Source of the DNA: Desulfonispora thiosulfatigenes DSM 11270
Lineage (GTDB): Bacteria > Bacillota > Peptococcia > Peptococcales > Desulfonisporaceae
Direction of reading: 5' to 3'
Assembly (NCBI RefSeq): GCF_900176035.1
Contig: NZ_FWWT01000022.1
Location: forward strand, 248,001 to 312,000
DNA length: 64,000 nt
Positions 1 through 8,405 of the stretch are shown piece by piece. Position 1 is the stretch's first letter. Every line of letters begins with the position of its first letter. Made by a program: the position numbers and the translations under genes. Under the pieces are notes generated by a model that saw only the letters and a program-made list of their open reading frames with translations, did no database searches and was not told where the DNA came from.

Positions 1-1017
1 CTACTTCTAGCAGCTTTAATGATATTTTTAGCTGATAATTACTTAGATGATTATAGTATACGTATTTTAAATTTATCAGCAATTTATGTTATTTTAGGTA
101 TTAGTTTAAATCTAATAAATGGATTTACAGGTTTATTTTCTTTAGGACATGCTGGTTTTATGGCGATCGGTGCTTATACAGTGGCTCTATTAACTATGTC
201 ACCAAGCACTAAAGAAATGAATTTTTATATGTACTCTATTTGGGAACCTTTAGCTAATATCCAGCTACCTTTATTTATTAGTTTAATTATTGCAGGAGTG
301 CTTGCTGCTTTTGTGGCACTATTAATTGGTTTACCTACTCTTAGATTAAGAGGAGATTATTTAGCAATAGCTACACTTGGTTTTGGAGAAATAATTAGGG
401 TTATTTTTACTAATACAACTACGATAACAAATGGTGCTTTGGGATTAAAAGGAATACCTATGCAAACAAATTTATGGTGGAACTGGGGACTTGCAATTTT
501 AGTTATCTTTATTATGAAAAATATTATTAATTCTAGCTTTGGAAAAGCTTTTAAAGCTATCAGAGATGATGAGATAGCTGCTGAAGCTATGGGAATTAAT
601 ATTTTTAAATATAAGGTTTTATCCTTTATGATAGGTGCTTTTTTTGCAGGTGTCGGAGGAGCATTACTTGCTATCTTGATTACCACGATAAATCCAATTA
701 TGTTTAGATTTTTACTTACCTTCCAAGTGTTAATGATAGTTGTAATTGGTGGGTTAGGTAGTATAACAGGTTCAGTAATTTCAGGCGTTTTAATTACTGT
801 GATGATGGAAGCTTTAAGGGTAGTTGAGCAACCTTTAAATTTAGGGTTTATGGTGATTCCAGGAATTCCAGGAATGAGGATGGTTATTTTTTCAATTATG
901 CTTTTAGCAGTTATCCTATTCTATAGAAAAGGAATTATGGGTACCAAAGAATTTAATTGGGACTGGGTAATCAGAAAGCTACATCTAGCAAAGGAGGAAG
1001 ATAGAAATGCAAAATAA
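1..1017 (+). CDS. livM: Branched-chain amino acid ABC transporter permease LivM (5' end missing)
   Basis: Second membrane permease of a high-affinity branched-chain amino acid importer. The frame is open to the window edge (codons read LLLAAL before the first ATG at 19), so the true start and first membrane segment lie upstream. About nine hydrophobic segments are visible. The family motifs NLINGFTGLFSLGHAGF near the start and RLRGDYLAIATLGFGEI in the middle (about residue 110) are LivM hallmarks; the latter is the permease loop that contacts the ATPases. It overlaps livG by 11 bases, so it is part of a liv operon whose livH and binding-protein genes should lie just upstream. Substrate specificity (Leu/Ile/Val versus other amides) cannot be read from sequence. 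Confidence 0.93.
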   Translation, partial: LLLAALMIFLADNYLDDYSIRILNLSAIYVILGISLNLINGFTGLFSLGHAGFMAIGAYTVALLTMSPSTKEMNFYMYSIWEPLANIQLPLFISLIIAGVLAAFVALLIGLPTLRLRGDYLAIATLGFGEIIRVIFTNTTTITNGALGLKGIPMQTNLWWNWGLAILVIFIMKNIINSSFGKAFKAIRDDEIAAEAMGINIFKYKVLSFMIGAFFAGVGGALLAILITTINPIMFRFLLTFQVLMIVVIGGLGSITGSVISGVLITVMMEALRVVEQPLNLGFMVIPGIPGMRMVIFSIMLLAVILFYRKGIMGTKEFNWDWVIRKLHLAKEEDRNAK

Positions 1018-1786
1018 AAGTATGCTAAAAACAGATAATTTAGTTATGCAATTTGGTGGACTAACTGCAGTTTCTGGTCTTTCTCTTGATGTAAAAGAAG
1101 GACAAATTGCAGGTTTAATAGGGCCTAATGGTGCCGGAAAAACAACTGCTTTTAATATGATCACAGGTGTTTATTCACCTACAAAAGGTCATGTGTATTT
1201 TAATAATGAAGATATTACTCCTTATAAACCTAACAAAATAACTAATTTAGGAGTAGCAAGAACCTTTCAAAATATAAGATTATTTTCCAGTATGAGTGTG
1301 TTAGAAAATGTAATAGTAGCTAAACATTTAAGAATGGGCGTTAATATTTTTGAGTCAATTATAATGTCTCCTAGTTATAAAAGAAAAGATAAACAAGCAT
1401 ATGATGAAGCGTATCAATTATTAAAAGAAGTACAATTAGAAGATGTAGCCCATGAACTTGCTACTTCCCTACCCTATGGTAAGCAACGAAGATTAGAGAT
1501 AGCTAGAGCCCTAGCTACAAATCCTAAACTGTTACTTTTAGATGAACCGGCAGCCGGAATGAATCCTCAAGAATCTATGGAATTGATGCATTTTATTAAA
1601 GAAATAAGAGATAAATTTAAATTAACTATCTTAATGATTGAACATCATATGAAAGTTGTAATGGGAATATGTGAAAATATAACAGTATTAGATCATGGAG
1701 TTACTATTGCAGTAGGTTCACCTAAAGAAATTCAAAGTAATCCTAAAGTTATTGAAGCTTATTTGGGGGTGGACATAGATGCTTAA
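1007..1786 (+). CDS. livG: Branched-chain amino acid ABC transporter ATP-binding protein LivG
   Basis: Cytoplasmic ATPase that powers the liv importer. Walker A GPNGAGKT lies at residues 39-46, the signature region LPYGKQRRLEIARAL near 155-168, and Walker B LLLLDEP with the DE pair near 179-180. The C-terminal extension ending in VIEAYLG is typical of LivG rather than LivF (family usual length about 255; here 259). ATG at 1007 is preceded by AAGGAGG at 991-997 and lies inside the end of livM, and its own 3' end overlaps livF by 8 bases, implying translational coupling across livM-livG-livF. Confidence 0.95.
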   Translation: MQNKSMLKTDNLVMQFGGLTAVSGLSLDVKEGQIAGLIGPNGAGKTTAFNMITGVYSPTKGHVYFNNEDITPYKPNKITNLGVARTFQNIRLFSSMSVLENVIVAKHLRMGVNIFESIIMSPSYKRKDKQAYDEAYQLLKEVQLEDVAHELATSLPYGKQRRLEIARALATNPKLLLLDEPAAGMNPQESMELMHFIKEIRDKFKLTILMIEHHMKVVMGICENITVLDHGVTIAVGSPKEIQSNPKVIEAYLGVDIDA

Positions 1787-2486
1787 ATTAGAAGACTTAA
1801 ATGTTTATTATGGTGGTATTCATGCATTAAAAGGCATAGACATGGAAGTAGAAGAAAATAAAATTGTTACATTAGTTGGTGCTAATGGAGCAGGTAAAAG
1901 CACTACTTTACGTACAATTAGTTCTTTAGTTAAACCTAAAAGCGGAAAAATAACCTTTAATGGTGAAGACATTACGAATTTAAAAACAACGGAAGTAGTT
2001 AAAAGAGGTATAACCCTTGTACCAGAAGGAAGAAGAGTATTTGCTAATTTATCAGTACTTGAAAATTTAAAATTAGGTGCTTTTTTAAGAAATGATAAAA
2101 GCGAGATTGAAAAAGATATTAAATATATTTATAGTTTGTTTCCAAGACTAGAAGAAAGGACAGAGCAAATGTCTGGAACATTATCTGGTGGTGAGCAACA
2201 AATGCTTGCTATAGGTAGGGCTCTTATGTCTAGACCAAAGGTATTAATGATGGATGAACCATCTCTTGGTCTAGCTCCTTTAATCGTAAAAGATGTATTT
2301 AATATAATTAAAGAAATAAATAAAGAAGGTATTACTGTTTTATTAATAGAGCAAAATGCTCAAGCAGCTTTAAAAATTGCTGATTATGCTTATGTTCTTG
2401 AAACCGGAAAAATAGTTTTAGAAGGTCCAGGAAAAGAGTTAGCTAGTAACGATGAGGTTAGAAAATCATATTTAGGTGAAAACTAA
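1779..2486 (+). CDS. livF: Branched-chain amino acid ABC transporter ATP-binding protein LivF
   Basis: Second ATPase of the liv importer, 235 residues as usual for LivF. Walker A GANGAGKST is at 34-42, the signature LSGGEQQMLAIGRAL starts near 134, and Walker B MMDEPSLGLAP is near 157-167. The sequence LVPEGRRVF, just after the Q-loop region, is characteristic of LivF. The ATG start overlaps the end of livG and is preceded by a GGGGGTGG ribosome site. It is the last liv gene; the following yqeG begins 63 bases later. Confidence 0.95.
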   Translation: MLKLEDLNVYYGGIHALKGIDMEVEENKIVTLVGANGAGKSTTLRTISSLVKPKSGKITFNGEDITNLKTTEVVKRGITLVPEGRRVFANLSVLENLKLGAFLRNDKSEIEKDIKYIYSLFPRLEERTEQMSGTLSGGEQQMLAIGRALMSRPKVLMMDEPSLGLAPLIVKDVFNIIKEINKEGITVLLIEQNAQAALKIADYAYVLETGKIVLEGPGKELASNDEVRKSYLGEN

Positions 2487-2549
2487 AGTATAAATATATT
2501 ATTGTACGAGAAAAATAGTAGGAGTCTTAGTGGTTTAGGAGGTAATTTC

Positions 2550-3038
2550 TTGTTATCATATTTTAAACCAGATTATTATGCACCCTCCCTATTTGAAATA
2601 CCTATTGATGATTTAAAAACTTATGGTATTAAAGGTTTAATTATTGATTTAGATAATACACTTACTAATTGGAATACTATTGAAATATCAAAAGAAGTTA
2701 CAGATTGGTTAGATAAGGTGCAAAAAAAGGGATTTAAGGTCTGTGTTGTTTCAAATAACAGTTTTGATCGAATAAATAATTCCCTGGAAGGTTTAGGTAT
2801 ACCCTTTGTTGCAAATGCTTTAAAACCAAGTAAAAAATCATTTGTAAAAGCCATGAAAATTATAGATACAAATATTAATAATACTGCTGTTATAGGTGAT
2901 CAACTTTTTACAGATATTTTTGGAGGAAAACGGGTAGGAATAACGACAGTCTTAGTACTACCAATAAGTAATAAAGAGTTTATTGGTACTAAATTTGTAA
3001 GACTTGTTGAAAAAATTATAATTAAAACTCTATATTAA
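2550..3038 (+). CDS. yqeG: YqeG-family HAD phosphatase
   Basis: Small haloacid-dehalogenase-type phosphatase of the YqeG (IIIA) family, 162 residues. The nucleophile motif DLDNT is at residues 33-37, VVSNN (motif II) near 66-70 and the acidic motif IGDQLFTDIFGG near 115-126. I chose the TTG at 2550 because AGGAGGT sits just before it and the protein then begins in the usual way (short leader, PDYYAPSLFEI); a longer frame back to 2502 lacks a ribosome site. YqeG homologues often neighbour aroE or yqeH in Firmicutes; the natural substrate is unknown. A terminator follows at once. Confidence 0.88.
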   Translation: MLSYFKPDYYAPSLFEIPIDDLKTYGIKGLIIDLDNTLTNWNTIEISKEVTDWLDKVQKKGFKVCVVSNNSFDRINNSLEGLGIPFVANALKPSKKSFVKAMKIIDTNINNTAVIGDQLFTDIFGGKRVGITTVLVLPISNKEFIGTKFVRLVEKIIIKTLY

Positions 3039-3343
3039 TCATTGCAGGTTTTAGTCTATTACTTTAGACAAAGCCTGTTTTTTGTAATATTTATGTCTAT
3101 ATTTGTAGAAAATACAATCTTTTTAAGAAAAGAAAAAAGAGGAAATAAGCTGTATGTATGGAAAATTTATACATGGATAATTATATGCAATTACATATAG
3201 GAGGTTTTTAATATTGTTAGTTATTTTCTTATAAAATATGGATAAAAAAATAGATAATGAATATTAATAGTAATGGATAGATACTAATAAGTTTGTATTA
3301 AGCTAAAACATAGGAGACATAAAATGAAGCAGGGGTGATGCAT
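3039..3343 (+). other. Gap of about 305 bases between yqeG and aroK
   Basis: Apart from the yqeG terminator I see no real gene. The region holds a small inverted repeat (TATATG, six bases, CATATA at 3182-3199) and a strong AGGAGG at about 3199-3204 followed by a TTG that opens only six codons (3214-3234). This could be a leader peptide or the remains of a lost gene. I could not define a convincing promoter for aroK here, although one is expected. Confidence 0.4.
3045..3083 (+). terminator. Rho-independent terminator after yqeG
   Basis: CAGGTTTTAGTCTA (from 3045) pairs with TAGACAAAGCCTG (to 3077) with one bulged A and G-U pairs, followed by a T-rich run. It closes the liv-yqeG unit. Confidence 0.75.
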
Positions 3344-3874
3344 ATGAATAATAAAGGTAATATAATCTTAATAGGTTTTATGGGAACTGGGAAAACAGCA
3401 GTTGGTAGACGGTTATCAAGTATTTTAAATATGGATTTTTTTGATACAGATCAAGAAATTGAGACTGTGACAGGAATGACAATAGAGCAAATTTTTAAAA
3501 AGCATGGAGAGACACGTTTTAGATCAGAAGAAAACTTAATGGTAAATAAATTAGCTAATAAAACTAATTGCATAATTGCTACTGGAGGAGGAATGGTTTT
3601 AGACCCTGTGAATATTGATATATTAAGAAATACAGGGGTATTAATATGTCTAAATGCAAGACCAGAAGTTATCCATGATAGAGTAAAAAGAAGAAATAAT
3701 AGGCCTCTTCTTAAAAAAGGAGATACATATCAAAATATTATAACCTTATTAAAAGAAAGGGAAGGATTATATAGTTGTTCAGATTATATAATTGACACTT
3801 CTGATTTGAATTTTGATGAAATAATAAATGAAATCTTAGAATTTCTTAAAGGACAAAGTAAAGCGCATGGTTAG
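3344..3874 (+). CDS. aroK: Shikimate kinase
   Basis: Phosphorylates shikimate at the 3-OH with ATP in aromatic amino acid synthesis. P-loop GFMGTGKT at residues 11-18, the shikimate-binding DTD at 34-36, FRSEE (Arg of the substrate site) at 59-63, GGGMV at 81-85 and lid Arg-rich RRNNRPLL near 116-123. I place the start at ATG 3344, seven bases after AGGGGTG; upstream in-frame GTG (3335) and ATG (3338) overlap that ribosome site. Length 176 is normal. In many Clostridia aroK is followed by aroQ, pepQ and efp; here those genes come 12 kb later, after a pilus locus and tldD/tldE. Confidence 0.94.
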   Translation: MNNKGNIILIGFMGTGKTAVGRRLSSILNMDFFDTDQEIETVTGMTIEQIFKKHGETRFRSEENLMVNKLANKTNCIIATGGGMVLDPVNIDILRNTGVLICLNARPEVIHDRVKRRNNRPLLKKGDTYQNIITLLKEREGLYSCSDYIIDTSDLNFDEIINEILEFLKGQSKAHG

Positions 3875-3908
3875 TTTTTAAAGTATAAAAATCTGAGGTG
3901 ATGATGCC

Positions 3909-5153
3909 TTGTACGCAAAAAGTAATCAGTATAATAATGAATCAAATAGTAAAAATGAAATAACCTCTGAGTTAGAAAACAGTATAACTTTAGAAGATAT
4001 GTCGATTATTTCGATTGTGAATGATATTATTTCTTCAGCTGTGAGAAAAGGCGCTAGTGATATACATATAGAGCCTACAGAAGAAGACTTAAAAATTAGG
4101 TTTAGAATAGATGGTATGTTACAGGAATATTTAGGACTTCCTAAAGAAAAAATATTGCCTTTGGTTTCGAGAATCAAACTAATTGGTCAAATGGATATAG
4201 CTGAGCGTCGTTTGCCTCAAGATGGTAGAGTACAGATTGAAGTAGAAGAAAATAAAATTGATCTAAGAATTTCTTCTTTGCCTACTATTTTTGGAGAAAA
4301 GTTATTAGTTAGGATTTTAGATAAAAGACAAGACTTATTACATATTAGTAAATTAGGTTTTTCTAAAATACAACTAGAAAGATTTAAAGAAATTATTAAT
4401 TATCCGTATGGTTTAATTTTAGTAACAGGACCTACTGGTAGTGGCAAAACGACGACCCTTTATGCAGCACTTAATTACATAGGTTCTATACACAAAAATA
4501 TAATTACAATTGAAGATCCTGTAGAGTATGTTTTAAAGGGGATAAATCAAGTTCAGTGTAATTTAAAGGCAGGCCTTGATTTTTCAAAAGGACTAAGGTC
4601 AATTGTCAGGCAAGATCCTGATATAATTATGATAGGTGAAATACGTGACCAGGAAACAGCCAAAATTTCTGTACGTTCTTCTAGTACAGGTCATTTGGTT
4701 TTTTCTACATTACATACAAATAACGCAACAAGTGCTTTAAATAGACTCGTTAATATGGGGGTAGAGTCTTTTTTAGTGGCATCGTCTGTGATGGCAGTTA
4801 TATCACAAAGGTTAGTAAGAAAAGTATGTCCTAGCTGTAAAGAAAGCTATATACCAGAAAAGACTTCACCAGAATTTATTTTTTTAAGTAAAAAACATAC
4901 TAAACACGAAATCAAGCTTGCTTATGCTACTGGATGTAGCGCATGTAACTATACAGGTTTTAAGGGAAGAATAGCAATTCAAGAAGTCTTTAAAGTTTCA
5001 GCAAATGAAAGAAAATTATTACTAAATGGAGCTGATGATGAAACAATTAAAAAATCTGCTCTTAATAACGGTTTAATTACTATGGAACAAGATGGAATCA
5101 CTAAAGCTTTAGAAGGTATCACTACCTTATCTGAAGTTATCAGAATAACTTAA
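3909..5153 (+). CDS. pilB: Type IV pilus/T2SS assembly ATPase PilB/GspE, short form lacking the N-terminal domain (locus 1)
   Basis: Hexameric motor that drives pilin polymerisation from the cytoplasmic face. Residues 30-110 form the N2-type domain (GASDIHIEP, RFRIDG), Walker A GPTGSGKTTT begins at 174, the Asp box ITIEDPVEY follows, Walker B IIMIGEIRD is near 234-242 and the His box STLHTN follows. A zinc tetracysteine site is intact (C307, C310, C343, C346). At 414 residues it is about 140 shorter than the second PilB at 39446: the MshEN-type N-terminal domain is absent. TTG start at 3909 sits 8 bases after GAGGTG. First gene of the locus-1 cluster, but a terminator separates it from pilC. 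Confidence 0.93.
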   Translation: MYAKSNQYNNESNSKNEITSELENSITLEDMSIISIVNDIISSAVRKGASDIHIEPTEEDLKIRFRIDGMLQEYLGLPKEKILPLVSRIKLIGQMDIAERRLPQDGRVQIEVEENKIDLRISSLPTIFGEKLLVRILDKRQDLLHISKLGFSKIQLERFKEIINYPYGLILVTGPTGSGKTTTLYAALNYIGSIHKNIITIEDPVEYVLKGINQVQCNLKAGLDFSKGLRSIVRQDPDIIMIGEIRDQETAKISVRSSSTGHLVFSTLHTNNATSALNRLVNMGVESFLVASSVMAVISQRLVRKVCPSCKESYIPEKTSPEFIFLSKKHTKHEIKLAYATGCSACNYTGFKGRIAIQEVFKVSANERKLLLNGADDETIKKSALNNGLITMEQDGITKALEGITTLSEVIRIT

Positions 5154-5180
5154 CTGTAAATCTAAATAATTAAAGTCTAG

Positions 5181-5214
5181 CCAGCCCAATAAACCTTTAG
5201 GGGCTGGTTTTCTT
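5181..5214 (+). terminator. Rho-independent terminator between locus-1 pilB and pilC
   Basis: CCAGCCC (5181-5187) pairs perfectly with GGGCTGG (5201-5207) across a 13-base loop and is followed by TTTTCTT. The GC-rich stem stands out in this AT-rich DNA. It lies inside what otherwise looks like one operon, so it should reduce read-through from pilB into pilC. Confidence 0.85.
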
Positions 5215-5275
5215 ATGTACAAATGAGATTAAATTTATGGACATATGGCAATAATTGATAATAGTGGTGATGCGA

Positions 5276-6508
5276 ATGCTGAATTTTAATTATAAAGCAA
5301 GAGATAAATATGGAAATTTAACTCGAGGAACTATTAAAGGAAATGATAAAAATAATGCTGTTTTACAATTACAGAAACTAGAATTATTTATTATCGAGAT
5401 AAAAAATGTTAAAGGTACTTTTAGTTTTAGAAATTTAAACGTAAATCTTAATTTCCTGAATTCTGAGCAGTTAAAGCTAAAAGAACTAGAGGTTTTTTGT
5501 AGACAATTAGCCTTTTTGTTATCTTCTGGAATTCCAATTTTAAAGGCCTTAGAAATAATTATTAATAATAAAACATCTAAGAGAATACATAAATTCACCA
5601 AAAATTTAATTAACCATTTACATCTTGGATTAAGTTTGGGTGATGCTTGTGCGTTAGAAAGTAAAAAGGTACCTCTTATAATGACGAATTTAATTACAGC
5701 TGGAGAAGTAGGAGGGTTTTTAGATGTTTCCCTAGAGCGACTGGCCGATCACTTTGAAAAAGAAATTAAAACAAGAAATACGATTAAGACAGCTTTAACT
5801 TATCCTATAATTATTTTCTTGATATCTATATTAGCTTTAAATATTATTTTTATTTTTGTTATACCTATTTTTGCAAATATATTGGGAAATATAGATGCAA
5901 ATCTTCCACTGGGAACAATTTTAGTCTTAAAGCTTAGTTTAATTTTGCGCAAATATTGGGCTGTTATCTGGATTTTAATGTTTAGTGTTATTTTTTTGAT
6001 ATACTATTTTGTTAAATCCATAAAGGGCAAAAAGTTTTTAGAACATTTAATCCTTAAAACTCCATTTTTAAATGAATTTAGTCAAAAAATAATAACTACT
6101 CGGTTTTGTCATATACTAGCTAAACTTTTAAACAGTGGAGTTGTCTTATTAAAGGCTTTAGAAATAGGGGAAAAAACTATAAATCATACTTTGTTTAAAA
6201 AAGAAATTATTTTAGCCCAAGAAAAAATACAAAAAGGAGTGAATTTATATGAAAGTTTGAAAACAAGTAAATGTATTCATCCATTAGGGTTACAAATGAT
6301 CGCTATCGGTGAAAGTTCTGGTGAGTTAGATGAGTTGTTATTTAAAGTAGGAACTAAGTTTGACCAAGAAATTGATTATACGGCTGAGAGATTACCTAAA
6401 TTAATTGAACCAATTCTATTGGTAATCCTAGGGGTTATTGTAGGTACTATAATTATTGGAGTTTTAATGCCCATGTTTAGTGCTATTAATCATTTAGGAG
6501 ATTATTAA
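5276..6508 (+). CDS. pilC: Type IV pilus/T2SS inner-membrane platform protein PilC/GspF (locus 1)
   Basis: Polytopic membrane protein that couples the ATPase to pilin assembly. The 410-residue product has the duplicated T2SSF domain: first copy with LEVFCRQLAFLLSSGIPILKAL near 75-100, second with ITTRFCHILAKLLNSGVVLLKAL near 275-300, each followed by hydrophobic segments (about 175-200, 225-250, 375-405). The GESSGELDELLFKVG motif near 345 is typical. I chose ATG 5276 after GGTGATG; in-frame codons back to 5255 lack a ribosome site. It starts a transcript-like run (gap of 24 bases to the pilin) downstream of a terminator. Confidence 0.92.
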   Translation: MLNFNYKARDKYGNLTRGTIKGNDKNNAVLQLQKLELFIIEIKNVKGTFSFRNLNVNLNFLNSEQLKLKELEVFCRQLAFLLSSGIPILKALEIIINNKTSKRIHKFTKNLINHLHLGLSLGDACALESKKVPLIMTNLITAGEVGGFLDVSLERLADHFEKEIKTRNTIKTALTYPIIIFLISILALNIIFIFVIPIFANILGNIDANLPLGTILVLKLSLILRKYWAVIWILMFSVIFLIYYFVKSIKGKKFLEHLILKTPFLNEFSQKIITTRFCHILAKLLNSGVVLLKALEIGEKTINHTLFKKEIILAQEKIQKGVNLYESLKTSKCIHPLGLQMIAIGESSGELDELLFKVGTKFDQEIDYTAERLPKLIEPILLVILGVIVGTIIIGVLMPMFSAINHLGDY

Positions 6509-6532
6509 AATTTATTTGGAGGTCTGTTAAAA

Positions 6533-6891
6533 TTGTTTTTACGTTTAATAAAACTTAAAAAAATCAAAAAGGTTTTACTTTAGTGGAATTATTAGTGGTA
6601 ATTGTAATTTTAGGATTATTAGCTTCTTTAACTATGTGGAATTTAGGAGACAAGGTAGAGGTTGCAAAAGAGGCTAAAGCAAAAGCAGATATTAAAATTA
6701 TCGAGACAGCAGTAGAATTATATAAAATGGATGAGGGTAAATATCCAGATAGCTTAGATAAATTAAAAAGTAAATATTTAAAAAGCATTCCTAATGATCC
6801 TTGGGATAATGATTATAAACTTGGAAAAGACGGCACAGTCGAAGCTAGTAAAACTGAAAATAGTGAAGATCCTAAAAAAGATAAGGAATAA
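6533..6891 (+). CDS. GspG-like major (pseudo)pilin of locus 1, frameshifted in its leader as read
   Basis: The body (QKGFTLVELLVVIVILGLLASL, then ETAVELYKMDEGKYPDSLDKL and NDPWDNDYKLG) is a class III prepilin of GspG/major pseudopilin type; DPW-x-N-x-Y is the T2SG signature. The leader starts at TTG 6533, 10 bases after GGAGG, and codes MFLRLIKLKK, but the run of seven A at 6557-6563 puts the rest out of frame. One more A joins leader and body into a normal prepilin of about 119 residues with cleavage at G|F. As read, the leader frame ends at 6583 and the body has no start before GTG 6583, which would delete the cleavage site. Could be assembly error, mutation or slippage. The C-terminal tail is highly charged. 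Confidence 0.8.
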
Positions 6892-6948
6892 AACTAATTA
6901 AAAAAACAGATAAATTTAAATTAACAGTATAGATAGCGAGGATTGGAA

Positions 6949-7578
6949 ATGATATATGTACTTATATTTATGACAGGGTTAGTTATGGGGAGAATTACAC
7001 TTTTTAGCCTAGATAAATTTTGGAATTGTAGTGTTAAAATATTAAATAAGTTTCCTTTACTAGAATTAAGCTCAGCTGTAATTTATCTAGGTATTTTTTA
7101 TCTATTTGGGATTAACTTAGCTGCAATTTTTTATAGTTTGTTATTTTCTAGCTTATTAGTAATTACTTTAACAGATTTAAAATACTATTTAATACCTAAT
7201 AGTATAGTATTCGGATTATTAATATTAGGACTAGCTTTTCATCTAACAACTAGACCGTTTAATTTCTTAAATGCAGCACTTTCATTTATTTTAGCAGGGG
7301 TATTCTTTTTAATTTTACAAATTTTTTCTGGAGGAGGGATGGGTGGGGGAGATATTAAACTAATCTCAATTTTAGGCCTATGGTTTGGATTTCCTGGGAT
7401 TGCTTTAATTATCTTTATTAGTGCCTTAATAGGTAGTGTAATTGGGATAATTTTGATTATGATGAAGTTTAAAAACCGAAAGCAAGGCCTGCCTTTTGGC
7501 CCTTTTATTGTATTTGCAACGTTAATTGTATTTTTAGTAGGTGATCAAATATGGGCTTTATATCTAAAAGCGTTCTAA
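6949..7578 (+). CDS. pilD: Prepilin peptidase, minimal form without the cysteine/methylase domain (locus 1)
   Basis: Membrane aspartyl protease that removes prepilin leaders. The two catalytic aspartates are visible: LTDLKYYLIPN (about residue 80) and the GxGD motif in GGGMGGGDIKL (about residue 136). At 209 residues it lacks the N-terminal zinc-binding CxxC...CxxC methyltransferase region that the second peptidase (44033) carries, so it may cleave without methylating. ATG 6949 is preceded by GAGG at 6938-6941. Its 3' end overlaps the next pseudopilin gene by 28 bases. In the archaeal/TadV sense it could be called a minimal type III signal peptidase, but the pilin neighbours favour PilD/GspO. 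Confidence 0.88.
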   Translation: MIYVLIFMTGLVMGRITLFSLDKFWNCSVKILNKFPLLELSSAVIYLGIFYLFGINLAAIFYSLLFSSLLVITLTDLKYYLIPNSIVFGLLILGLAFHLTTRPFNFLNAALSFILAGVFFLILQIFSGGGMGGGDIKLISILGLWFGFPGIALIIFISALIGSVIGIILIMMKFKNRKQGLPFGPFIVFATLIVFLVGDQIWALYLKAF

Positions 7579-8039
7579 AAAGACAAGATGGTTTTACTTT
7601 TCTTGAATTAATGATTGTTATCATTATTATTGGGTTGATTACAAGTCAAGTTTCTTTAAATGTTTCCAAACTTATTGCTAATTATAAATTAAAATCTATA
7701 GCACATGAGCTTATTTCAGATCTAAGATATGCTCAAGAAACGTCCATTACTCAGGAAGGTAAAACTAAAATAATTTTTAGTAAGGATGTTAGAAAAACAA
7801 GGTTAAGCGGGTATTATGTTCAGTCAGTAAAAAATAAAAATTTCATAACTGACAAACTAATTAAATTTCCACAAGATATTAAAATGGACTATGCTAAATT
7901 TGGGAATTATGGACAAATTTTATTTATTAGTAATGGTAAACCTAAGGCCAACGGAAAAGTAATTTTAAAAAATCAATATGGAGAAGAACTATATGTTTAT
8001 GTTTATAATAGGGGTAGATTTAGAATATCAACTATATGA
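7551..8039 (+). CDS. GspH/FimT-type minor pseudopilin (locus 1)
   Basis: Prepilin of 162 residues with leader MGFISKSVLKRQDG, cleavage motif DGFTFLE and a hydrophobic helix to about residue 38. The region ELISDLRYAQETSITQEG after the helix is the GspH/FimT signature, and the remainder looks like a beta-rich head ending in GRFRIS. Minor pseudopilins of this class sit at the tip of the pseudopilus and help start assembly. ATG 7551 follows GTAGGTGAT and lies inside the end of pilD. First of four consecutive minor pseudopilin genes. Confidence 0.85.
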   Translation: MGFISKSVLKRQDGFTFLELMIVIIIIGLITSQVSLNVSKLIANYKLKSIAHELISDLRYAQETSITQEGKTKIIFSKDVRKTRLSGYYVQSVKNKNFITDKLIKFPQDIKMDYAKFGNYGQILFISNGKPKANGKVILKNQYGEELYVYVYNRGRFRISTI

Positions 8040-8048
8040 GGTGTTTAA

Positions 8049-8405
8049 GTGAAAAGTCAAAACGGAATGACACTAATAGAAATCATGGTGGTAATGGTTA
8101 TTATTAGTATTGCTTTAATACCAATGATGCATATGTTTACTTTTAATTTTCAAACTCTAAGTACAAGTAAAGAGAAATATGAAGCTATTTTAAAAGCTCA
8201 AGAAATTTTAGAAAGAGAAAAAAACAATATTAACACTTTTGCATCTAATTTACAAAGTTCCGCTATTTACGTAAGAAAAGAAGATGGATTTATATCTGAA
8301 ATAACAGTTTCTCAAAAAGATATTTTATACACTATTGCGGTAAAAGTTTATAATGAAAATCAAAATGTTCAATTGATAACTAAAGTAGGTAATTATCATG
8401 AATAA
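8049..8405 (+). CDS. GspI/PilV-type minor pseudopilin (locus 1)
   Basis: Short prepilin (118 residues) with processing site NGMTLIEIMVVM at residues 5-16; the residue after the Gly is Met instead of Phe, as in many GspI/PilV proteins. After the helix comes KEKYEAILKAQEILERE, matching the A-x-x-x-A-Q-x-x-x-E pattern of GspI. The GTG start at 8049 is preceded by GAGGTG. It overlaps the next pseudopilin gene by 8 bases, consistent with coupled synthesis of the H-I-J-K-like tip subunits. Confidence 0.82.
   Translation: MKSQNGMTLIEIMVVMVIISIALIPMMHMFTFNFQTLSTSKEKYEAILKAQEILEREKNNINTFASNLQSSAIYVRKEDGFISEITVSQKDILYTIAVKVYNENQNVQLITKVGNYHE

Noticed and set aside
3214-3234. Six-codon frame after a strong AGGAGG
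   Set aside because: Too short to support as a gene; kept only as a remark on the gap.
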